Source of the DNA: Anaeramoeba flamelloides
Taxonomy: Eukaryota; Metamonada; Anaeramoebidae
Reading direction: 5' to 3'
DNA length: 64,000 bases
Assembly: GCA_027625915.1 (NCBI GenBank)
Contig: JANTQA010000023.1
Location: 2,418,001 to 2,482,000, forward strand
Positions 35,391-47,677 of this stretch are shown here, piece by piece. A model generated the notes under the pieces. It was not told where the DNA came from, searched no databases, and saw only the letters and a list, made by a program, of their open reading frames with translations. How positions within the stretch are numbered: the stretch's first letter is position 1; each line of letters opens with the position of its first letter. Made by a program: the position numbers and the translations under genes.

Positions 35391-36300
35391 ATGAAAACGA
35401 AAAATAGTCAAGATTTTCATGTATAATATTTGACTATCAATTCAAACATATTCAACAAACAACTCTAACTTTTGAAGATCCAGTGTCTATGATTTTTGAA
35501 CAATGGGTTATTTGAATTGTTCCATTGTCTTCAGAAATCAAAAAAATTCTAACAAACAACTTGGAGTTTTCTCTTTGTTTTTTAGTTTTATTTTTTTTTT
35601 TGTTTTTACAAAAATTGAAGTTCCAAACAACACCTTTGAAGGATAATAGTGATATTATTAAACTCTATTTGATTTTTGAACGGAAATCCCCATTACCAAA
35701 TACCCAAAAAATTATTTTATTTTAGTGTTTATATTACATTTTTTTTGTTTGTATTGTATCTTCTCAAAAGATAATTGCTTGTTTCAAGACAAATTGGCTG
35801 AGGTAAGTTATAGAGTCAAGGTTTTGTGGAGTTTAGAATCCTAAAGATCTTATAAGTAAATTTTTAATTTAGAAAAATTCGTATTTTTTTGATTTCTAAA
35901 AAATAAAAAGTTGACTTTAGAGAGTAAAATTATCTTTCTTTTTTAGAAATTGTGGACTTTGGTGAATTCTATTCAACACCAAAGAATTTTTCAGACTTTT
36001 TGTAAATATTGAACCCACCAGAAATAACTAAGAAATATTCCAAAATTTTTATTATTTTACTCAATTTTGACCTCTTTGGTAAAAATGAAAAACTCTCTCA
36101 ACTTAACTCACATATCAAAAATAAACAATATGACCTTTTCAGCAATGTCTTTATATTTTTTATTTTCACCTAAAAAGAAATTTTCTCAAAAAGTCGATTT
36201 TTTCCAGACTTTCTTTTTCATTTTTTGTCCAGAGGCGTATAAAGTTTGTAAAAATATGTTCATTTTTTGGTTCTTTGATCTTACGGAAGAATATTTGTGA
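35391..36300 (+). CDS. Candidate multi-exon small gene or relic
   Basis: ATG at 35391 gives MKTKNSQDFH up to a GTATAA. Further protein-like pieces are QTTPLKDNSDIIKLYLIFER at about 35623-35725 and, after the strong acceptor ATCTTTCTTTTTTAG at 35945, KLWTLVNSIQHQRIFQTF or IVDFGEFYSTPKNFSDFL depending on phase. The last piece is a 71-codon frame from ATG 36085 (MKNSLNLTHISKINNMTFSA ... FCPEAYKVCKNMFIFWFF) ending TGA. I cannot join them with confidence and recognise no family. Confidence 0.3.
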
Positions 36301-38012
36301 GAATTAAAAACCATAAAAACAGGGTAAAAACACATAATACATTAAATTTCAATTGTAAAGGCAGTCTTTAAGTGATTAGCAACTCTGATTAATATTTATT
36401 TCAAAAGAAATAGTTTAATCATTTACACAATGATACAATTAATCTTGATAAACAAACTCTTTTAACAACTTTAGAGAAATAATTTATCATTTTTAAAAGA
36501 ATAATTTTTTCCAAATTAAATTTTTAGTCAAATTATATGATTCTTTTGGTATGGAGTTTTTGGATCTTTACCAATAAAGAAAAATTTACAAAAAATTTTG
36601 ATTTTTAATTTAAATAAAATCTCACTTTTAGTACTTTCTGATATTTTTAATAAACAAATAACATTGAACTTAAAATCTTATTTTAAAAATATAATAAAAA
36701 TAAATCAAATGTTGAATCCTTGGAGATCTATAAGAAAATTCCGATTGAATTCTTTAATTTTCATAAATTTATTAAATTTCTTGGGATTTATAAGATTATA
36801 TAATATATTTTTTTCGGGAATTTTTGGAGTATAAATACTGAAAATGTAATTATCTAAAATTATCTACTCATAAATTCAAATTTATCTTATAAAATTTTTC
36901 GTTCAATTACCATTTTTAGATTCAAATAAACTCAACTAATAAAATAACTCAAGAAAACAAATTATTTACAAAGCCAAACTAATTTTACATAGTTTCTTCA
37001 CATTTAAACAAAGGAAATGCTTTATTGAAAGCTTGTGTAAAAAAAGTTGTAAAATGGAAAATAAAGTAAAATCTTATAAGATATTTATTTGAATTTATCA
37101 GGATTATTCTTTTTTTTTTTTTTTTTTGTATTATAAATTTGAATAAATTTTTTTTCTTTGAAAAATAGTCAAAAAATTGAGATTTAATATGAAAATACAT
37201 TTGCGTTTTAAATCTTTAGGGTTATTACTAACTCATTGAAAAAATTAAGATTATTTCCTTAATTATTGAATCTAAATAATCAAATTAAAATGAATTTTTT
37301 TGGGTTATAAGTTCGTTTTTTTAGATTTTAAAAAATATTTAGAGAGAATTTTTAATTTGATTTTTTTTCTCAGATTTTTTTGTCAACAAAAAGAAAAAAT
37401 TGATTTGAACTGTTCTTTGAATCAAAAAATTATTTTTTTTTCAAGTTTAAAATAATTCGTGTAATTTTTTCGAAATTATTAGTATTTTTTAAACTGGTTT
37501 TCTTCAGAACTTATTTTTTTTTATTTTTAAAGTCTATTTTTGTACAATTTCTTTCCAGATATTAAGATTTCAATTTTCTTTTAAAGAAAATACTTTTTTT
37601 GAAATAATTTGAAATAAGTTGATTTTGGACTTTATAAAAATAATGAAAGTTGATCACACAATTATCAACAAATAATTCATTTTGGAAAAATATTTTTAAA
37701 TGTAAATTTGGTATTATAGTAATTAGATTTTTAATTTGAGTTTTTCAAATTCAAGATGGGGCAATTTTATTTTGAATTAGTCATAAAGTTACTATAAGAT
37801 TTTTTTCAACTTACAATCCTCTTAAAGATATACATTGATTTTTCTTTGAAAATTGAATTTTTGAAATCAGTAATTTTGAATATGAACCTCTATATTGATA
37901 AAATTTTAGCAAGCACAATAAATAAAATTAAATTTCTTAGTTTTTAAAACTGATAAGAAATTTTCAAAAAAAAAATTTTATTTTAAGAACTTGAAATTCA
38001 TATTTTAATATA
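36301..38012. other. Gene-free AT-rich stretch
   Basis: Only Ile/Asn/Leu/Lys-rich chance frames (for example 36598-36834) and homopolymers are seen. No repeat match was found by eye. Confidence 0.45.
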
Positions 38013-38619
38013 AAGTATTTTTCAAGAATTTGGACTTACTATATAATGTTAATGGAAGTTTTTTTGATGATTTATTGAGTATATTCTTATTAAAAAAATA
38101 ATATTTTCAAATTTTTGGATCAGAATCATTTTTTCTAATTTTGCAAATTTATTTTTGTTTTTCAAATTTTTGTTTAGATTTTTGTTTTTCGATTTTTTTT
38201 CTCTTTTTTTTTAGTTTTTCGTTTTGTTTTGATATTTTTTTTCTTTTGATATTTTTTTTTTGTGAAAAATTAAGTGGATTAAAAAAGATCTTGGAAAAGA
38301 CAAAATAACCAATAAGAAAATTTCAACTATGTAATGCCTTTTAAAATGAATTTCATTATTAGCTAAAAATACTCTTGTTAAAACTTTTTTTTAGAGATAG
38401 TTTAGTAATAAAAGATATATAATGTCAATTCAAAATTTTTATCTCACTTTTTTTAGTTTTTTGTTTTTAATTTTTTAAAATATCGGGTTTTTCTATCTTT
38501 AGAATACTTGAAAAGTGAATTAAAATTATGGTTTAATAACTCGTTGTTCTTGATTACTTTAGGATATATTTTTTTTTCAATTTATTATTTCAGGTCGTAA
38601 CACTTTTTGAAATGGTATT
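38013..38619 (-). mobile_element. Family 2 element, copy 4 (inverted)
   Basis: TA-flanked. Its reverse complement starts AATACCATTTCAAAAAGTG and runs parallel to 6154-6784, including the A-rich tract (here T-rich) and AAAATGATTCTGATCCAAAA. Confidence 0.75.
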
Positions 38620-38821
38620 TAAAAGATACTTTCAAAAAATATCAAAAAAGTAAAGTGGAAAATTATTTATTTTAATGTATTATTCGTGTTAAATCTTAAC
38701 TTATAACAATATGCTAACCATAAGTTAAATCTAAATCTATGATATTTGATATTGAATGTAAATAAATATCAATAGATATCCATTTTTTCAATTCTGAAAT
38801 AATCCTTTCATTTAGTATTAT

Positions 38822-39364
38822 AAACCCCAATTCAAAATTTTTAACACACCAAAATTCGATTTGTGAAAAAAAAAAAACTTATTTAATCAATTCAAGAAGA
38901 TTTACCAAATTAGAACCATTCACTAATTGAAATGTTAACACTTTTTTATAAATTACAATACTCACAAAACAATAAATAAATAATTATCGATACAAATAAA
39001 ATGTGGGTGTGTTAAAAATTTTGTGTTGAGAGCAAAACAAAAAAAATACATTGGTAAATTTGTATAAAATTCTATTAGGAATATTGATCGATCAAATGTT
39101 AGATACTACCAACTAATTTTATTTGAGTTCTACTGTTTGGAACAACGAAACTTTAACATAATATCAATTGTTGAAAAAAATTTTTAATCCAACGAAACAA
39201 ATTAGGTAATTCAAAAATGAAATGAAAACAAGAAACTAAAAGATGAAAAAATGATTTTCATATTTATCAAAAATGAAAATTATTTCCAATTTGAATGAAA
39301 TTGTATTATTGTGATTGTTTGGAACGTTTTAGCTGCGTGGAAAATTTTGAATTTTAGTTTCGGT
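38822..39364 (+). mobile_element. Family 7 element, copy 1
   Basis: About 540 bp, matching 54208-54742 at roughly 80% identity (ATGTTAGATACTACCAACTA, GATTGTTTGGAACGTTTTA). The ends share an inverted AATTCAAAATTTT core, so it is probably a terminal-inverted-repeat element. It lies about 200 bp after family 2 copy 4 and has no open frame of note. Confidence 0.75.
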
Positions 39365-39471
39365 ACTCCTAACATTAAATATATCAACGTGTGTACGACA
39401 ACAAAAAAAAAAAAATAATAAATAAAAATCATAAATCATAATCTAGATCTGGAAATACCCAATAGAATAGT

Positions 39472-39508
39472 AAAAATAAGGAAAGGGAAGCAACCCCCAT
39501 TCCTTATT
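39472..39508. repeat. Short hairpin
   Basis: AATAAGGAA, GGG, a six-base loop, CCC and TTCCTTATT pair as a stem in an otherwise featureless stretch. Confidence 0.6.
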
Positions 39509-40370
39509 CATCAAATACTTGTAGTTGAGATTGTGTATAAAAAATATAATTCTGGATATTCTTTTGAGTTGTTAACTAAAAGATAATGAATATTAAGTAA
39601 AAAACCAAAAAAAATAGAAATAGTACTCAAAAAAATAGAAAAAAGAAAAAGAAAAAGAAAGAAAAGAAAGTAATTGTTTATTTATTTTATGTTTATTAGT
39701 TCCATCTTCAATAGGTAACTTAAAACAATTTTTATTTGGAGAATTCGACTTATTTTGATTAAAAAAATTAAATCATTACAAAAAAATCAATTATCCCAAT
39801 GGAAAAATAAATTTCAGAAAAAAAATTAATTTAGGAAATAGATATATTTTACTATTTTAAAAAAGTTTAAGGATAACAACCTTACTTAAAAAATGATTTT
39901 TTTGGGGAAATTTGATATTTAAACTCTCACGCCAGTAATACATTCATTATTTTATATATGAAAGAAAAAAGAAAAAAAGTAAATAAGAGTCAAATCTTTT
40001 AATTTTTCAATTTTTTGATAATTTTTTTCTAATTAACTTGAGTAGTATATATACACACCTAATTTAATGAACTTTAGATAGGTTTTTTACTCGGTTTATA
40101 AAAAAATTGGTTATTTATAAAAATGATTTGATTATAAATAGTTGCAATTACACAACAATTTTCATAATATCACCAATTAAAAATATTTTATGGGATTATT
40201 TTCAGTTCCAGTATTTTTTTCCCTATTACAGTTGTGTAAATAACCTGTCTTTTTTATTTTAACCCATTACTAAAATTTAACTCATGCAAAAAATATTGAC
40301 TGGCTGTAGAAATAAAAGAAACAAATCTATGGGATTACAACAGTATATAAACAAGAAATAGGGTTCTTTA
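39509..40370. other. Gene-free AT-rich stretch
   Basis: Nothing recognised on either strand. Confidence 0.4.
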
Positions 40371-41309
40371 AGGGACTAGTCTCTATTAATTTTTTTTTTA
40401 ACCAATAACTAAATAAGGAATCCTTATCTAAGAAACATGTTTAAAATTGAAAATTCCCAGGTTTTTTCAATGTTAGAACTTTCAGTTCTTGTTTTTTTAA
40501 AATTTTACAATTCTGTCAAAAAAAGTGACTTTTAAAAATTTTTTTTTGAAAAAAGATCTTTAAAAATGAGAATAAATATTATTTTTGAGAAAATAATTAA
40601 ATCCAAAATTAATCAAAAAATTCACATCCGTTAAAAACGAAAAAATAATTTGAAACTATTGAATATTTTCTCTTTCACTTCTGTTCATCCAACTTGGCTC
40701 TATAAAGAACTCAATTTGTTTTATCAATAATTACTTTTACAAAAAATAGTTCTTATATTTTTTCTTTGATTTTTTTTGACTCTGACAAAAACTTTTGGGA
40801 TGGTAATTTGGGAACACTTAAAAAAACTTCAAATTCAATAAAAACCAAAGAATGTAAACTCAAAAAGTAGATTCATGAAAAAAAAAAGAATGGTACAAGA
40901 AAAGGAAGAAAATCTTTTATTAAGAGTAAAGTATATATTGTATATTTTTTTCGAATCAAACTATGTTTTCATGCAATTCCAAAAAAAACCTTTTCAGGTT
41001 TATTTTTCAAACTATTTTTTGTAGGTCTTCCACAAACATAACAAGGTTTTGCTTTCTTGCTCATATTTTTTTTTTATTTTTTATATTTTTGCTAAAAGTT
41101 GAAAAAAAGCAACTTTCAAAAAAGTGAAAAAATGGAAAAATTTTTTATTTCTATAAAAACAATAACTAAATTTAATGAATGTTATTTATCGAGATTTCAT
41201 TACTATACTAAGAAGTTTTTGACTTTGATTTCAAATCTAAGTAATTGGCAAAAAAAATTCTAAATCTCTATTAAATTTACCTAAAAAAATTTAATATAGA
41301 CTAGTCCCT
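40371..41309 (-). mobile_element. Family 5 element with zinc-knuckle-like mini-frame
   Basis: A 939-bp element is flanked by TA. Both ends read AGGGACTAGTCT followed by TATTAA (23-bp inverted repeat with one mismatch in the core). On minus, ATG at 41064 opens a 31-codon frame, MSKKAKPCYVCGRP..., with one CxxC pair, ending TGA at 40969. This may be the stub of an element protein. Relatives with the same ends are 34630-34805, 46987-47677 and the outer ends of 8840-11264. Confidence 0.75.
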
Positions 41310-41696
41310 TAAATAAATTTTAAAAAAGAATTAGGAAGATATTTAAAGATTAAAATATAATTTTTTGAATTTGCAGAAAAAAAAATCATTTAATCTCAGA
41401 AATTTTCAAACTATTAACAAGGGATCTTTTAAACAAAACATTTAGTATATTGTTAACTTTTTCATTAATCAAAGATCTAACCTCTAAAGTCAATTTAAAT
41501 CCAAACGAGGAATATATAGACACGAATCTTCAGATCTTCAAATAATCAAGTATGAAAAAAAATAGGAGTTAATTTTGTGTAAGGTTGTAAATGTTGTTCA
41601 TTTTCACCACCTTAGAATTGAAAGTTTTTTGTAAATCTATTCTTTGTTCTCTCATTTCCTCAAAATACCTTTCTTCAAAATGTTTTTTATTTTTTA
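41310..41696. other. Gene-free stretch
   Basis: Nothing recognised. It contains a GTGTAAGGTTGTAAATG phrase similar to the arm of the fold-back that follows. Confidence 0.4.
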
Positions 41697-42298
41697 GCAA
41701 AAATTAACCTTTAAGGATTACAATCCCTGAAATTTGAAAAAAGATTATTTTGTGTAAGGTGTAATCAATTGTTAATTAGGTTCTTAGCTGATCGATCTTG
41801 GATTTTGTAGGAGTTTTAAAAGTGGTTCAAAATGGCAATTTTTGACATTTTGTTTTTTTTTTTTTTTATAAAATCCGAATTAATAAGTGTAAGATATATA
41901 GATTGATAGGTGTTCAAGAATAACTTTTGAATTTTGGGTTGTAGAAAAGAATCTTGATTTACTTTTATGTTAATTAATCAAATGAAAAAATAACAATTTT
42001 TTTATAAGCTCCCAATAAAACCAAACTTAATTAAAAATTTGAATTAACAACCTACAAAACACATTTTTTTATAACTTAAGTTATAGCCAATTAATCTTAA
42101 ACTCTTCAATTCGGATTTCGGAAAAAAATAAATAAATTGTCCAAAATTGACATTTTGAACCACTATTAAAATCCATACCAAGTATTAGATCGATCATCTA
42201 AGAACTAAATTAAGAAGTGGTTACAAACGATACAAGGTAATCTTTTTTCCAATTTCAGGGATTGTAAACCTTAAACTATTTTTTGTTTGCAATTTTTA
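41697..42298. mobile_element. Fold-back element with about 200-bp arms
   Basis: Left arm about 41697-41892 and right arm about 42085-42298 are inverted copies (GATTACAATCCCTGAAATTT, GATCGATCTT, AGTGGTTCAAAATGGCAATT against their complements, with several mismatches). The loop is about 190 bp. It ends about 330 bp upstream of the SERBP1-like start codon. Confidence 0.85.
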
Positions 42299-42626
42299 AA
42301 AAATTTCTATTGATCTGTATTCTCAAAAAAAGTAAAATTTGACATAATTTCAAAGAATAATTTTCTTCAATAATTCTTGTTTCATTCTATTATGAATACC
42401 TAACGCATAAATGTTCAAAAAGTGTCCCCATAAGCTTACTAAAATATAAAAGAAAAAAACTGATCAGAACAAATATTTTAGTTGTAAAATCAATTTTACT
42501 CATATTAAAAGATAGTCTTTTTTATTATTTTTTGGAAAATAAAGAAACAATAAATGTCATTTTTTTAATTTTCCTAAAACCCAAACTTTAAATTTTATTT
42601 TATTTTTTATTTTGAATCCCCAAAAC

Positions 42627-45600
42627 ATGAGTAACATCAAAAAACCAATTCAAAAGGGTATAAAACAGCCTCGAAGAGAAACACCTTTGAAAATTGCAAA
42701 ATCAGATCTGAAAAAACAAGAAAAAGAGCTCGAAAAACAAGAACAACGAGAAATTTCACACAAGCAACAAAAAGAAGAAAAAAGTAAACAAAAAGTGGCT
42801 AAGCAACGTAAAAGAGAGAAAGACAGAAAAAGTGGATCCGGGCTACAGTAAATTTCATTTTTTAAGATTTTTAATTCCTTTTTCTCTTTTTTGAGTTTTT
42901 TTTTTTATTTTATCAAAAACGATCAAATTAATTTTTATTAATCTTTTTTTATACTACTCCGTTCAAGTTAAATCCGAAATCACAACAAAGAAGTCTCATT
43001 GATTTTTTTTATTGGGATTTGAATAAATGAAACTTCTGAATTTTTGTGATTCTCTTACAATTTTTTTTAAATCGAAAAATTTTTGTTTATTTTCTGATCA
43101 ATTGGAAAAGTTTTTCTGACCAAAAACTAAAACTCTTAACAACCAAAGTGAATTTATTAACTTTTCAATTTCAATACCAAGGAATTTTTATTATTGATCA
43201 TTTTTTGTTTCAATAAACTCTGTTTTTGATTTTTTTTTTTCGCTTTTTTTTTTTTTTTTGTTTCTATTTTTTGTTCTTTGCTTTCGTTCAAATTTTTTGT
43301 TTTAATTTTTATTATTCTCTTACACTTTTATTAGATCAAAAGAAAAAAGAGAAGGAAGTGGAAAATATAATTGGGGTAAACAAGGAGACTATTCTGATGA
43401 AGAAGTTGAAAACATTGAAGAAGAAGAAATAATTGAAACCCAAGAAGAACTAAACAAAAAGGTTGTTACCCTTGATGATCTGAAGCAAAAACAAAAAAAA
43501 GAAATAACTAACCTCAAAAAACAAACAATTAGAGAACCAAATACAGAACTAACCAAAGGGCTCAAGACTCTTAAAAAGAAAGAAGATCTTAGTGAATTTG
43601 TAAGTGTTTTAGATTTTGTTTATTAACTACCTATAAATTCCAAAAACTAATAACAAAGTTTTTACTTCATTTTCAATTATTTTTTGAATTTTTATTATAG
43701 TTTTTCAACGATAAAAATAATTTCATACTTTAAAGTCTTTTAGATTTCTATTTTCCAATTATTTAAAGAAGTGCTATCTCTTGATTTATAATACGGTTAA
43801 ATATATAATGAAAATATTAATCACGAAATAAAGTTTAGCGGATATGATAAACGTGGGGTCATATATTTTGATATAACCCCTATTCCGTTCGATAATTGGA
43901 TAATAATAAAGTACTCACTTTTTTCAGGCAACTGTATAACAAGTTAATTGATTTTTATTAACAGTTAAATTTCTTTTTAAGTGAAACTAAATAAACAACT
44001 TTTTTTTTAATTGTAATCAATAATTTATCAAAATACTTTTAATTCCAAAATAAAACTATCAAAATTTTCATTTAGTTTTGCAAAAAATCACATTCAAAAG
44101 AAAAAAAAAACAAAGAAATGGTTAAATCTGCCAATTCTAAAAGGGAAATTCATAATTTGAAACTTCTTTTTTAAGAATCAAAAATTTGAAAGTCTAAATG
44201 ATCCTAAAAATCTTTATTTTGGAAAGCTGTATGAAAATTTGGTTCCTTTTATTTTGTCGCACATAATATTTGCAATCCAATTTGTTTTACAAATATATGT
44301 AAGCAAATGAAAAACAATAAATAATATTTTCCAGTTCTAAAACAGTTTTTAAAATATAATATTTTAAAAAGTCGATAGAGTGTAAACTAAATTTCAAAAA
44401 TAGAGAAAGATTTTTCATCAGAAAAAAATTTGTTTAATTGTTTTTTTTTTTTTTTTTTTTTTTTAATAATGTATTTTACTTAAGTGTTAAGAGATAATAA
44501 CCAATAGAGATTAATAAATAAAAATATAGTGTGATGATTTTATTTTTTGAAATTAAAATGAAAAAAGAAAAAAATATTAAAAAAAAAGTTTGCTATTATT
44601 TTTGAAATTTTATCTTACTAGAGTCATTTTAAAAAAGTGAGTTTTTTTTGAAAACTTTTATAAAGTTTTATATTTTTAAAAAAGTGAAATTTTTTTCAGA
44701 ATTAAAACTTTTTGAAAACTTTTCGATTTTTCGAAAAGTGAAGGTACAAATGTTAAATGTGGGTAGAAGTTGTGGTCTGAAGAAAAGAACAACACTTTTA
44801 AAAAAATATCAACTTTATTAAAATAGAAAATATTAAAAAAAGTTTTCATTATGACAAAAGCATAAAAAAAAAGTTTTTCACTTTTTTAAAATCACTCTAT
44901 TCAAACATCACATAAAAATTTTTGACTGGCCCAATTTTTATATTTTTTTTTTTTTTCAATTAAAAAAAATATTTTTGAGAAAAAAAATTTAAAATAGAAT
45001 CATTTTAAAAAAGATTTCGTAATAAGTCTTCCAAATTTTCTCTAAAAGAGTTGGTGTGCTTAAATATAAAAATTTTCAATGCAATATTTTTTTTAACAAA
45101 ATTCTTTTTGAATAAAGAAATCATGAATCAGTTTCCTATTCTAAATATTTTACTAATTCCTATACAGTTATTTTACTTCTCTTTGTTAGAGAAAAATACC
45201 TACAAGTAATTTATTTTTAAAAACTTTTTTCATTTATTCGAAGTTTATAATTAAAAAAAAATTAAATTTAACTCATATACAGTTCATAAATAAATTAAAG
45301 GCGAAAACAGAATTTATAAAAAAAAAAAAAAGAAAAGTAAATGTCCAAAAAATATATATTAATTCTAATCTAAATTATTATTATTATTATTATTATTATT
45401 TTGTCCAATTTATTCTATCATGTACAACTTATGTCTATTAACAGTCGGGTAAAAAGATTGAAAAACATAAAAAAAAGTCAACTACAAAAAAAAAAAAAAT
45501 CGAAACAATAAATATTGATGATGTAGATGAAGAAGGGGAAATTATGGAAGAAAAAAGGAAAATCACAATAGAAAAAACGAACACGCCACCAAAACTTGAT

Positions 45601-45633
45601 AATGTTGAAGACTTTCCATCTTTGAATAAATAA
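42627..45633 (+). CDS. SERBP1/HABP4/Stm1-family ribosome-binding protein
   Basis: Three exons: 42627-42847, 43335-43599 and 45445-45633, with introns of 487 and 1845 nt (GTAAAT...ATTAG and GTAAGT...AACAG). Phases 2 and 0 agree across both junctions, giving 224 residues. The N-terminus is basic and helical (KSDLKKQEKELEKQEQRE). The family signature spans the first junction: DRKSGSGLQ|SKEKREGSGKYNWG, then an acidic stretch EEVENIEEEE and VVTLDDLKQKQKK, equivalent to the TLDEY motif. The end KLDNVEDFPSLNK matches the usual FPSL-type terminus. SERBP1/Stm1 proteins occupy the mRNA channel of idle 80S ribosomes and bind eEF2; this is family knowledge. The first ATG at 42627 is preferred over the upstream TTG. 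Intron 2 carries a family 3 element. Confidence 0.88.
43848..43885. repeat. Hairpin in SERBP1-like intron 2
   Basis: GGGGTCATAT and ATATAACCCC form a stem with a short T-rich loop. It does not fold as a tRNA. Confidence 0.55.
44036..44266 (+). mobile_element. Family 3 element in SERBP1-like intron 2
   Basis: TA at 44034 precedes a TTAATTCCAAAATAAA-type end and TCAAAATTTTCATTTAGTTT. The right end has GGAAAGCTGTATGAAAATTT. About 230 bp, same orientation as the host gene. Confidence 0.75.
45376..45401. repeat. TTA microsatellite near the end of SERBP1-like intron 2
   Basis: Eight TTA units in a row, about 45 bp before the exon 3 acceptor. Confidence 0.9.
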
Positions 45634-46353
45634 TTTATATACGTATATGACGATAAATTGTATTTTAAACAACTATCTTAAAAAAATATCAAGTGATCTT
45701 ATCCAATGTTATTATCATTTATCAAAATCCAGATACACTTTTTTATCAATCAGTGAAACTAAATATATATAGTATTTATTTATTTATTTATTTATTTTGC
45801 TTTAAATTTGTATCGATGCTGTTCTACTATATTTCTTTTCTTTACCATATGTTTTGTCTTTTATCTTGTTTTTGATTTGTTTTTCATAAAAATTATATCA
45901 CCTTCAAAAAAATAAAATAAAATGAAACAGCTACCTAAAATTTCTTTTTCCATTCTATTTTCAAAAGTCAAAACATTTACTAACAGAAATTAATAATTTA
46001 TTATATTTTAAATATGTCTGTTTTAAAAGGTATCAGGCCAAAAGTTTTCTATGTGAATATATAACTACCTAAAAAGGGTGAATTGTGCAGTTCAAGTGAC
46101 AGAGACAAAAAAAAATTTTATTTCTCAATTTTTTAATTCCGTTGTAAAGATAATTTTTTACTGTTTTTTTTTTATTTTTTTTACGAAAAATTAACATTGC
46201 GTTTCAAGAATGGGAATGAAAATTGAAAAACAAACTGAAGCTATAAAATTTAATAAAATTGACTAAATCCCATCCCAATATTTATACACGGCTCGAAATC
46301 AGAAATAGGCAAAAAAAATTATTGTTATAATATTCATCCAAACATAATATTAA
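45634..46353. other. SERBP1-like 3' flank
   Basis: AT-rich. It contains small protein-like snippets (KSHPNIYTRLEIRNRQKK near 46265-46320) that may belong with the next entry, but no start or splice context is clear. Confidence 0.35.
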
Positions 46354-46551
46354 AATATATTTAAGTACCCTAATATTAAGGTTTCTCAAAGTAATTATTT
46401 TGAGTCAAATAAAAGAAAAAAATATAAAATTGAAAAAATGAAAATCAGTGTATCCAAAACAATGAAACGAGCTGAACAAAAAATTGTATTGACAAATTTG
46501 TTGGCATTTCACCAAGAATTATTGATCGATAGAAATTTACAATTATCATAA
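46354..46551 (+). CDS. Possible terminal exon or relic, 65 codons
   Basis: The open frame has unusually protein-like composition for this AT-rich spacer: KYPNIKVSQSNYFESNKRKK, then MKISVSKTMKRAEQKIVLTN, LLAFHQELLIDRNLQLS and TAA. An ATG lies inside at 46438. TATTTAAG at about 46358-46365 could be an acceptor. No family is recognised. It could be a helix-rich fragment of a host or element protein. Confidence 0.3.
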   Translation, partial: NIFKYPNIKVSQSNYFESNKRKKYKIEKMKISVSKTMKRAEQKIVLTNLLAFHQELLIDRNLQLS

Positions 46552-46986
46552 TTTTTTATAGTTTATTCTGTTTAAAAGACCTTCATATCAATCATTCGAA
46601 AAAAATTCCGATACAATATAATAGGTTAAGTAATTGGAAAATATAATAAAATTAACCAGAAATAAAAAAAAATGATAAAATAGCGATTTATTTTTTAAAA
46701 CCAAAATTATTTTCAAATTGAAGGCAAAATTAAGTATTGTTATTCTGTCATTTATTTTAACTGTGTCAAAATTTGGGAATTTTGTTTATCATTCTAATTG
46801 TATTGAATTAGTTGATATGATTTTTTAAATGAATATTGATCTTTAAGGAATTTTCTTTGATCACCAAAGTTCTACTTACCAATTAGTTCTTTATTCAGGT
46901 CGGTTATTCTAGATTGAGTATTAAAAAATAAGTAAAACTAGATAATTTCCCCATAAAAGTAAAAACAAATCTTCTTTTTTATGTTA
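46552..46986. other. Gene-free stretch
   Basis: Nothing recognised. Confidence 0.4.
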
Positions 46987-47677
46987 AGTGTCTAGTTATT
47001 TATCGTGAATATACTTCATACTCAAGGGGTTTCCTAAGACCAAAAAGGGTATTGTGAAATAGTCCTTCTTTTGGTTGATAAAATTCAAATAACAAAAAAA
47101 AAAATTCCATTGGATTATATTTGATAAAAAATTCAATAAAGAAAAATAAGTAAGAAAAAGTTCTCAATTGCAAAAAAGCAAAATTTAAAAAAAAAATTCA
47201 TCTTTTCTCATTTTCTATTTCCAAATGGTTAAATTTCTTTAATTTAAAACAAATTGCTTTCTTTAATTTCGCTATCAATTTAATTCACTTTAATCTGATT
47301 TGTGGTTATTTTGGAACCCTAGAAATTTGGCCAAGTATAAATTATGTAATAGTCTTTCGATAAAAATAACTCGTTTGAAAAATGAAAAAAAAGAAAAAAA
47401 AAATCATCGAGACCTCAAAAAGCGCCAAAGAATGACACTTTAAAACTGACATAGTTCTTTTCAAAATTGTAATTTAAAGCGATTCTAATTGGAAATTGGG
47501 TGTCGCTCTTTGGCTTTTTTTTCTAAAAATGTCCTCCACTTTAGTTGTTGATTTTTTGAGATCGATCGTAAATCATAGGTTGGTTGGTTTTTGATTGGTG
47601 TTCGGTCCTTCATAAAAATTCCTAAAAAGTTGATTTCCATTTCTGAAAAAAATTTTTCACTGTAATGACTCGACCCT
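46987..47677 (+). mobile_element. Family 5-like element (0.69 kb)
   Basis: The left end reads AGTGTCTAGTTATTTATCGT after TA; the right end, reverse complemented, reads AGGGTCGAGTCATTACAGTG. The 100 bp after the left end match 8870-8990 and the reverse complement of 11120-11240, linking the 2.4-kb element to this one. Confidence 0.65.

Noticed and set aside
43840-43920. GC-richer hairpin with TTCGATA considered as a tRNA
   Set aside because: There is no T-stem pairing at the expected positions and no acceptor stem.
46080-46115. GTGCAGTTCAAGTGACAGAG considered as a tRNA T-arm
   Set aside because: The stem does not pair and no anticodon arm precedes it.
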